Below, in pieces: positions 58,506 to 64,000 of a stretch of DNA of 64,000 bases. The DNA is from CAIKZZ01 sp036742455 (lineage in GTDB: Bacteria; Pseudomonadota; Gammaproteobacteria; Steroidobacterales; Steroidobacteraceae). A program made the position numbers and the translations under genes. Under the pieces are notes generated by a model. It did no database searches and had not been told where the DNA came from. It was given only the letters and a program-made list of their open reading frames with translations. The stretch lies in NCBI GenBank assembly GCA_036742455.1, contig DAINQU010000008.1:1-64000 (forward strand), given 5' to 3'. Numbering within the stretch: the first letter of the stretch is position 1; each line of letters opens with the position of its first letter.

Positions 58506-59105
58506 TTGACGCCAGAACAAAGCGATCTCGCGCTAGTCCAGCGGGTCCAGCGGGGGGAACGGTCCGCCTTCGACGTGCTGGTGCTGCGGTATCAGCAAAA
58601 GGTCCTGAAACTCGTCTTGCGCTACATCCGGGATCCGATGGAAGCGGAGGACGTCGTTCAGGAGGCGTTTATCAAGGCCTTTCGGGCGATCGGGTCGTTT
58701 CGAGGCGACAGTGCCTTTTACACCTGGATCTATCGAATCGCGATCAACACGGCAAAGAACGCACTCGTGTCCAGTAAGCGACGACCGGTCAGTTACGACA
58801 TCGACGTTCAGGATCCGGAGCAGGGCGATCTTGAAGCCCGCCTGACCGACGGCGAAACACCCGAACAGCTGGCGATGACGGAAGAAATCCGTCAGACCGT
58901 CAATCACGCCATGGCGGATCTGCCGGAAGATCTGCGCACCGCCATTGTCTTGCGGGAAATCGACGGACTGTCCTACGAAGAAATTGCCGAGTCGATGGAC
59001 TGCCCCGTGGGCACGGTGCGCTCGCGGATTTTCCGTGCCCGCGAGGCCATCGATCGGCGCTTGCGACCTGTTTTTGATGGCGGCCTCGGCCGCGAGGACC
59101 TGTGA
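58506..59105 (+). CDS. rpoE: RNA polymerase sigma-E factor RpoE
   Basis: The 199-residue ECF sigma factor has region 2 (about 20-95, with DVVQEAFIKAFRAIGSFRGDSAFYTWIYRIA) and region 4 (about 130-185, LPEDLRTAIVLREIDGLSYEEIAESMDCPVGTVRSR), both close to E. coli RpoE and AlgU. It directs transcription of envelope-stress genes. The TTG start at 58506 follows sdhE by 3 bp, with GGAG upstream. Continuity with sdh suggests read-through from that operon, possibly with an additional internal promoter that I could not identify. Confidence 0.96.
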   Translation: MTPEQSDLALVQRVQRGERSAFDVLVLRYQQKVLKLVLRYIRDPMEAEDVVQEAFIKAFRAIGSFRGDSAFYTWIYRIAINTAKNALVSSKRRPVSYDIDVQDPEQGDLEARLTDGETPEQLAMTEEIRQTVNHAMADLPEDLRTAIVLREIDGLSYEEIAESMDCPVGTVRSRIFRAREAIDRRLRPVFDGGLGREDL

Positions 59106-59147
59106 GATGACCCTCGACTCACAGTATTCACGTGCGAAGGAATGGTC

Positions 59148-59810
59148 ATGACCGACCTAGTGAACGAACAGCTCTCGGCGCTCATCGACGGCGAATTAGC
59201 GCCCGAAGAAACCGCGCTGTTACTGAAGCGTATGGAGCGTGAGCCGGAGCTTGCGCGGCGCTATGCCCGCTATCAAGCCATCGGCGACAGCCTGCGGGGC
59301 GAGCGTGCACGGGCACGGTCCCACACCGACCTCGCGCGCCGAATTTGTGCGGCGGTGGCCGACGAACCGAACACGGCCCCGATGGCGGTCGCCGCGGACG
59401 CGACGCCGACGCGTGCCAGCGCGCCGGCGCGCCGATCGCGCCGTTTCTCGGCGCTGCGCCCCGTTGCCGGCTTCGGTCTCGCCGCGGCGGTCGGGGCGCT
59501 CGCCGTGTTGTTGGTGGCGCGCGATCCGCGCGGTGCGGCGGGGTCGACCGTACCTCAAGTGGCGAGCGTCAGTGTCCCGGCGGCGGCGCCGGTGAGCGCG
59601 GCGGAGTCGCCCGCGGTGCTGCCAACGCCGGTCGAACCGGCCAGTTATGTGACGCCCGCGGCAGGTCCCGCCCAATTGCGTCCCATCAGCGGCGCGACCT
59701 TGGCCAATTACGTGGCCGCGCACGCGCGCATGAGCGGGGCCCTCGGCGGGCGTGATGCGTTGATCCATTTGGTCGCCGACCCTGCGCCCGAGGAGATGAC
59801 CCAGCCATGA
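59148..59810 (+). CDS. rseA: Anti-sigma-E factor RseA
   Basis: The 220-residue inner-membrane protein has an N-terminal sigma-binding domain (EQLSALIDGELAPEETALLLKRM) and a single transmembrane helix (about 108-124, FGLAAAVGALAVLLVA). A low-complexity Ala/Pro/Val periplasmic region follows. It holds RpoE inactive until DegS-type and RseP cleavage. ATG 59148 is preferred because AAGGA lies 7 bp upstream; ATG 59142 is too close to that site. The end overlaps rseB by 4 bp. Confidence 0.92.
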   Translation: MTDLVNEQLSALIDGELAPEETALLLKRMEREPELARRYARYQAIGDSLRGERARARSHTDLARRICAAVADEPNTAPMAVAADATPTRASAPARRSRRFSALRPVAGFGLAAAVGALAVLLVARDPRGAAGSTVPQVASVSVPAAAPVSAAESPAVLPTPVEPASYVTPAAGPAQLRPISGATLANYVAAHARMSGALGGRDALIHLVADPAPEEMTQP

Positions 59811-60874
59811 GCCGTGCGGCGGTCTGCCGAGCCTGGATCGCCGGAGCCTGTGGGTTCCTCGGCGCGATCGGCGTGGCGTGCGCCGAACCCGAAGCCCGTC
59901 GTTGGCTGAGCCAGATGACCGAGGCCCTCGCCGGGCAGTCCTACGCGGGCGAGTTTCTGCATTTGGGGAACGGGCCGGTCGAAAAGCTGCGGATACTGCA
60001 CCGGGTCCGCGACGGTCAGGTCACCGAGCGCTTGGTCGGCTTAGGGGCCGCCCGCCGCGAGGTGGTCCGTCACGACGATGAGATGCAAGTGATCTTGCCG
60101 GATCAGGGCGTCGTGCTGCAGGAAGCCGCGCCGGCCGCCGGCTCGCTGCTCGGCGTGGTGCCGACGTTCGAGGCCGACGTCGAGTCGCTGTATCGCGTCG
60201 AGTTTGCGGGCATGGCTCGCGTCCTGAACCGGCCGGCCCGCGTGATCGCGGTGATTCCGAGGGATCGGTACCGCTTCGGTTACCGCCTGTGGATCGACGA
60301 AGCGACGCACATGCCGTTGCGGACGGATTTGACCGACCCCGCCGGGCAGGTGCTCGAGCAAGTGGTCTTCACGGCGCTGGATCTGAGTGCGGTGTTGCCC
60401 GATGCGGCGTTCCGTCCCTCAATCGACACCACCCATTACGCGATCGTCCGCGACCGGCCGGAAGGCTCGGACGCCACCGGCCACGCCGATGACTGGACCG
60501 TCAGTCGATTGCCGCCCGGTTATCGGATCCGCTCGCGCACGGTGGAGCGCTTGGCAGGTACCGGCGCCCCGTCGACGCATCTGCTGATTTCCGACGGGTT
60601 GGCCACGGTATCCGTGTTCATCGAAGAACCCCCGGCACCCCCGCGACAGGCCGTTGAGGGGGAGGGGCGTTTCGGATCCGCGTACGCGTACTCCCGGTTG
60701 GTGGCCGGTCATCAAGTGACGGCCGTGGGTGAAGTGCCGGCGGCCACGGTCGAGTTTTTGGCGGCGTCGGTGACCCCCGTGGCCGGCGCTCGAGTGGATC
60801 TGCGCGAGACCCAACCCCTTCCGCCGCTGGCGCCTGCGCGCCGCGCCGGCGCCCACGCCCCGCACCGCCCGTGA
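59807..60874 (+). CDS. rseB: Sigma-E regulatory protein RseB (MucB)
   Basis: The 355-residue periplasmic protein has a signal peptide (cleavage near CAEP, residue 26) and an N-terminal lipoprotein-localisation-like fold (about 30-215, starting WLSQMTEALAGQSYAGEFLHL). The C-terminal domain (about 225-330) includes DDWTVSRLPPGY and YAYSRLVAGHQVTAVGEVPAATVEFLA. RseB binds RseA and blocks its cleavage until it senses mislocalised lipopolysaccharide. An Arg/Ala/His-rich tail extends past the last domain. It overlaps the next gene by 4 bp; no mucD/degP follows. Confidence 0.93.
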   Translation: MSRAAVCRAWIAGACGFLGAIGVACAEPEARRWLSQMTEALAGQSYAGEFLHLGNGPVEKLRILHRVRDGQVTERLVGLGAARREVVRHDDEMQVILPDQGVVLQEAAPAAGSLLGVVPTFEADVESLYRVEFAGMARVLNRPARVIAVIPRDRYRFGYRLWIDEATHMPLRTDLTDPAGQVLEQVVFTALDLSAVLPDAAFRPSIDTTHYAIVRDRPEGSDATGHADDWTVSRLPPGYRIRSRTVERLAGTGAPSTHLLISDGLATVSVFIEEPPAPPRQAVEGEGRFGSAYAYSRLVAGHQVTAVGEVPAATVEFLAASVTPVAGARVDLRETQPLPPLAPARRAGAHAPHRP

Positions 60875-61110
60875 AAGCGCTCACGGTCTACAGCCGCGAG
60901 GAGTGTCCGCTGTGCGAGGAATTGCTCGCAGAACTGCAACCGTGGGCGGCGCAGCGCGGCGTCCCGCTCAGCGTCGTGGACGTGGACAGTGATCCCGTAT
61001 TGGCACGCCGCTACGGCCTCAAGGTCCCGTTGGTGGACCTCTCCGGCGAGACCGTCTGCTTTGGGCATCTGGACCTCGTGACCCTGGAACGGCTCTGGGG
61101 ACGTGCTTAG
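60871..61110 (+). CDS. Small glutaredoxin-family protein (DUF836-type)
   Basis: The 79-residue thioredoxin-fold protein has the redox-like pair CPLC in YSREECPLCEELLAEL and the cis-proline segment KVPLV. This pattern matches the short glutaredoxin-like (DUF836) proteins found before lepA in several Gammaproteobacteria. Its partner is unknown. GTG 60871 overlaps the rseB stop. The CPLC active site suggests thiol chemistry, possibly in the cytoplasm because no signal peptide is present. Confidence 0.8.
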   Translation: MKALTVYSREECPLCEELLAELQPWAAQRGVPLSVVDVDSDPVLARRYGLKVPLVDLSGETVCFGHLDLVTLERLWGRA

Positions 61111-61133
61111 GTTCCGGACGGGGCTGCGCGGGC

Positions 61134-61142
61134 TGCTATAAT
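61134..61142 (+). promoter_or_regulatory. Extended -10 promoter of lepA-lepB
   Basis: TGCTATAAT (61134-61142) is a perfect extended -10 element, TG-N-TATAAT, lying 50 bp before the lepA start. No strong -35 is seen at the usual distance, as expected for extended -10 promoters. It implies lepA-lepB can be expressed independently of rpoE-rseAB. Confidence 0.6.
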
Positions 61143-61192
61143 CCGTTGATTCGACCGGCCTCCTGTGGTGCCGGCAGGACCCGACGCGCCGA

Positions 61193-62986
61193 ATGCCGAA
61201 CATCCGCAATTTTTCGATCATCGCCCACGTTGACCATGGGAAGAGCACCCTGGCCGACCGTCTCATTCAGCTCTGCGGCGGTTTGCAGCAGCGCGAGATG
61301 CAGGAACAGGTACTCGACTCGATGGATCTCGAGCGTGAGCGCGGGATCACCATCAAAGCCCAAAGTGTCACGCTCCGGTACGTGGCCCAAAACGGGGTCG
61401 ACTACCAGCTCAACTTTATCGACACGCCCGGGCATGTCGATTTCTCCTACGAGGTCTCGCGCTCGCTGGCCGCGTGCGAGGGCGCGTTGCTGGTGGTCGA
61501 CGCCGCGCAAGGCGTCGAAGCGCAGTCGGTCGCCAACTGCTACACCGCGCTCGATCAGGGGCTGGAAGTTCTGCCGGTCATCAACAAGATCGACTTGCCG
61601 TCGGCCGATATCGGCCGGGTCTCGGTCGAGATTGAAGAGATCATCGGCATCGATGCGACCGATGCGGTCGGCGTCTCGGCCAAGACCGGCCAGAACGTCG
61701 ATCAACTCCTCGAGGCGATTGTGGCGCGTATCCCGGAACCCAAAGGGGATCCGACGGCGCCGTTGCAGGCCTTGATCATCGATTCGTGGTTCGACAACTA
61801 CGTCGGCGTCGTGTCGCTCGTGCGCGTCATGAACGGCACCTTGAAGCGCGGCCAAAAGATTCGCGTGTGGTCGACCGGGCGTTCGCACGAGTGCGCGCGT
61901 CTCGGCCGCTTCACGCCGAAGCGTGTCGACGGCGAAGAGCTCTCGGCCGGCGAAGTCGGGTTCGTCATTGCCGGCATCAAGGAAATCGATGGCGCGCCAG
62001 TCGGTGACACGATCACGCTGGAATCCATGCAGTGCAGTGAGGCCTTGCCGGGCTTCAAGAAAGTTCAGCCGCGCGTCTTCGCCGGCCTCTTTCCCGTGTC
62101 GACGGACGATTACGAGCAGTTCCGCGACGCGCTGCAGAAGTTGCGGCTCAACGACTCGGCGCTGCAATACGAGCCGGAAGTGTCCACCGCGCTCGGTTTC
62201 GGTTTCCGCATCGGCTTCTTGGGGCTGCTGCACATGGAAATCGTGCAAGAGCGGCTCGAGCGTGAGTACGGTCTTGATCTCGTCACGAGTGCGCCCACGG
62301 TCATTTACGAGATCGTCACCACCGACGGTGTCGTCCACAACGTCGACAATCCCTCGAAGTTGCCGCCGTTGGACCGCATTGAGGAGATGCGCGAGCCGAT
62401 CATTACGGCCAACATCCTCGTACCGCCCGAGCACGTCGGCGGCGTCTTGCAGCTGTGCACCGAGAAGCGCGGTGTGCAAAAGAAGATGATCTACGTCGGT
62501 AATCAAGTGTCGCTGCAGTACGAGTTGCCCTTGGCGGACGTCGTGCTCGATTTCTTCGACCGCCTGAAGAGCACGAGCCGCGGCTATGCCTCGTTCGACT
62601 ACGAGTTCAATCGGTTTCAGTCGGCCAACCTCGTGCGACTGGACGTGCTCATCAACGGCGATCGCGTCGATGCGCTAAGCCTGATCGTGCACCGCGATAC
62701 CGCGTATCACCGCGGCCGGGACCTCGTCGACAAGATGCAGGAACTTATCCCGCGGCAGATGTTCGAAGTGGCCATACAAGCCGCTATCGGCAGCCAGGTC
62801 GTGGCGCGAGCCACGGTCAAAGCGATGCGCAAGAACGTCTTGGCCAAGTGCTACGGCGGTGACATCAGCCGTAAGCGCAAACTGCTTGAGAAGCAGAAAG
62901 AGGGCAAGAAGCGCATGAAGCAAGTCGGCAGCGTCGAGATACCGCAGGAAGCATTCCTCGCGGTGCTGCAACTCGGTAATAAATAA
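61193..62986 (+). CDS. lepA: Elongation factor 4 (LepA)
   Basis: The 597-residue translational GTPase has G1 AHVDHGKSTLADRL, the switch-I region RERGITIKAQ, G3 DTPGHVDFSYEV, G4 NKID and domains II to V. The LepA-specific C-terminal domain carries CYGGDISRKRKLLEKQKEGKKRMK. It acts on stalled or initiating ribosomes. A GACCCGACGCGCCG leader gives a poor Shine-Dalgarno for ATG 61193. Length is standard, and lepB follows after 9 bp. Confidence 0.98.
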   Translation: MPNIRNFSIIAHVDHGKSTLADRLIQLCGGLQQREMQEQVLDSMDLERERGITIKAQSVTLRYVAQNGVDYQLNFIDTPGHVDFSYEVSRSLAACEGALLVVDAAQGVEAQSVANCYTALDQGLEVLPVINKIDLPSADIGRVSVEIEEIIGIDATDAVGVSAKTGQNVDQLLEAIVARIPEPKGDPTAPLQALIIDSWFDNYVGVVSLVRVMNGTLKRGQKIRVWSTGRSHECARLGRFTPKRVDGEELSAGEVGFVIAGIKEIDGAPVGDTITLESMQCSEALPGFKKVQPRVFAGLFPVSTDDYEQFRDALQKLRLNDSALQYEPEVSTALGFGFRIGFLGLLHMEIVQERLEREYGLDLVTSAPTVIYEIVTTDGVVHNVDNPSKLPPLDRIEEMREPIITANILVPPEHVGGVLQLCTEKRGVQKKMIYVGNQVSLQYELPLADVVLDFFDRLKSTSRGYASFDYEFNRFQSANLVRLDVLINGDRVDALSLIVHRDTAYHRGRDLVDKMQELIPRQMFEVAIQAAIGSQVVARATVKAMRKNVLAKCYGGDISRKRKLLEKQKEGKKRMKQVGSVEIPQEAFLAVLQLGNK

Positions 62987-62995
62987 GGACGCGCC

Positions 62996-63871
62996 ATGAG
63001 TTCCATGGGACTGATCTACGATTTCTCGTTGGCGCTGGTCGTGTTGGCCGCGCTGTCGGGTCTCATTCTATTGATCGATCGGGTGTCCGGCGGAGCCAAG
63101 CGACCGGCGGGTGCGCCGATGCCGATTGCGGTCGATTACGCGCAGTCGTTCTTTCCGGTCATTGTGTTTGTCTTGGTGATTCGCTCGTTCGTCTTCGAGC
63201 CCTTTCGGATACCGTCCGATTCGATGATGCCCACGCTCCTCGACGGCGATTTCATTTTCGTGAGCAAGTTCAGCTACGGGCTGCGCGCCCCCGTGCTGAA
63301 CACCAAGATCTTGGAAACCGGCAGCCCGCAGCGGGGCGACGTCATTGTCTTTCACAAGCCCAGTGAGCCGTCGGTCAATTACATCAAGCGCCTGATCGGA
63401 CTGCCGGGTGACCGGATCGAGGTCAAGGGCGACGGTGTGTGGGTCAACGGCGTTGAGGCCGTGGCCCGCGATGCCGGTCCGTTCGTCGAAGACGATTGCT
63501 ATAAGAATTTCCATCAGGGCACGGAACATCTGGATGCGGGCGATCACCGCGTCATGTATTGCCCGGTGGAACCGGCCCGCCTGTATCGCAAGTGCACGGA
63601 GTCCCGTGACCTCGCCGAATGCCCGGTGGACCCGTCGCAGCCGGCGCAATTGTCGGCGGATGCGACGTTGGCGCCGACCGGCGTGTTCTACGTGCCGCCG
63701 GGCCACTTGTTCTTCATGGGCGACAATCGCGACAACAGTGCCGACAGCCGATTCCCGGATCTGGGCTTTGTCCCGGAAGAAAATCTCGTCGGAAAAGCCG
63801 TGCGTATTTGGGCGAGCTTCGGTCCCCATTTCCTGCCGCGGTGGTCGCGTATCGGCATGGCGGTGCACTGA
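62996..63871 (+). CDS. lepB: Signal peptidase I LepB
   Basis: The 291-residue inner-membrane protease has two N-terminal transmembrane segments (about 5-25 and 43-62). The catalytic serine is in RIPSDSMMPTLLDGD (residue 77) and the catalytic lysine in NYIKRLIGLPGDRI. The MGDNRDNSADSR box E is near the C-terminus. It removes signal peptides from exported proteins such as PstS, BamA, Skp and RseB in this window. Two or more cysteines in the inserted region (about 165-215) resemble the E. coli type. Confidence 0.97.
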   Translation: MSSMGLIYDFSLALVVLAALSGLILLIDRVSGGAKRPAGAPMPIAVDYAQSFFPVIVFVLVIRSFVFEPFRIPSDSMMPTLLDGDFIFVSKFSYGLRAPVLNTKILETGSPQRGDVIVFHKPSEPSVNYIKRLIGLPGDRIEVKGDGVWVNGVEAVARDAGPFVEDDCYKNFHQGTEHLDAGDHRVMYCPVEPARLYRKCTESRDLAECPVDPSQPAQLSADATLAPTGVFYVPPGHLFFMGDNRDNSADSRFPDLGFVPEENLVGKAVRIWASFGPHFLPRWSRIGMAVH

Positions 63872-63881
63872 GCGTGCCGAC

Positions 63882-64000
63882 GTGATCCGCTCACCCGGCC
63901 ACCGCACGCGCGGCGTGAGCCTGCTGTCGGCGTTGGTTGTCATGAGCCTCTTGGGCTTCGCCGTCTACACGGCCGGTCGCGTCGTGCCGCTGGTTCTGGA
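63882..64000 (+). CDS. DUF4845-family membrane protein, N-terminal fragment
   Basis: The first 39 residues (RGVSLLSALVVMSLLGFAVY then TAGRVVPLVL) match the start of DUF4845 proteins, small inner-membrane proteins encoded between lepB and rnc in many Gammaproteobacteria. The GTG start is 10 bp after lepB, and the window ends inside the gene. The pilin-like hydrophobic N-terminus is family-typical. Function is unknown. Confidence 0.65.
   Translation, partial: MIRSPGHRTRGVSLLSALVVMSLLGFAVYTAGRVVPLVL

Noticed and set aside
1..64000. CRISPR arrays, prophage, toxin-antitoxin, defence or secondary-metabolite systems
   Set aside because: Reading through all intergenic gaps and gene products gave no repeats-with-spacers, integrases, restriction or biosynthetic genes; the region is core genome.

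Overview
The window is a GC-rich, gene-dense chromosomal segment of a Gammaproteobacterium. The evidence is gene order: rpsB-tsf-pyrH-frr-uppS-cdsA-dxr-rseP-bamA-skp-lpxD-fabZ-lpxA-lpxB-rnhB-dnaE-accA-tilS-pyrG-kdsA-eno-ftsB-ispDF-truD, then surE-pcm-nlpD, recJ-prfB-lysS, the sdh operon and rpoE-rseA-rseB-lepA-lepB. A RpfE-type gene beside recJ-prfB-lysS and the map/glnD/dap cluster opposite rpsB recall xanthomonad-like lineages; no genus can be assigned from sequence alone. No insertion sequence, prophage, CRISPR array, tRNA or rRNA gene was seen. One assembly gap (100 N) interrupts rpsB.

Region 1 (1-12 kb) is a phosphate-starvation island. It holds the tail of tsaB, phoB-phoR, a metallophosphoesterase and glycosyltransferase pair that matches the PlcP/Agt membrane-lipid remodelling pair, pstS, phoU-dsbB, dapE (opposite strand) and pstC-pstA-pstB. 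Upstream of phoB, plcP, pstS and pstC I see 7-bp PhoB half-sites at 11-bp spacing followed 10 bp later by a -10-like hexamer, strongest for plcP (four tandem units). This suggests a local regulon that scavenges phosphate and replaces phospholipids with glycolipids.

Region 2 (12-17.5 kb, minus strand) is map-glnD-dapC-dapD: methionine removal, nitrogen sensing and the succinylase branch of lysine/diaminopimelate synthesis. pstCAB lies between dapD and dapE.

Region 3 (17.5-45 kb, plus strand) is the large conserved block for translation factors, pyrimidine nucleotides, isoprenoid and lipid II carrier synthesis, outer-membrane assembly (BamA, Skp, RseP), lipid A and KDO synthesis, replication (DnaE), fatty acid synthesis (AccA), tRNA modification (TilS, TruD) and division (FtsB). 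IspD and IspF are fused in one reading frame with an internal ribosome-binding site.

Region 4 (45-54.5 kb) carries an Smr protein, surE-pcm-nlpD without the usual rpoS next door, a Mth938-type protein, a RpfE-type protein, recJ, prfB with its programmed +1 frameshift, lysS and ygfZ. Region 5 (54.5-64 kb) is a succinate dehydrogenase operon flanked by two assembly factors (an SdhAF4/DUF1674 protein upstream and SdhE downstream), then the sigma-E envelope stress genes, a small glutaredoxin-like protein, lepA, lepB and the start of a DUF4845 gene cut by the window end.
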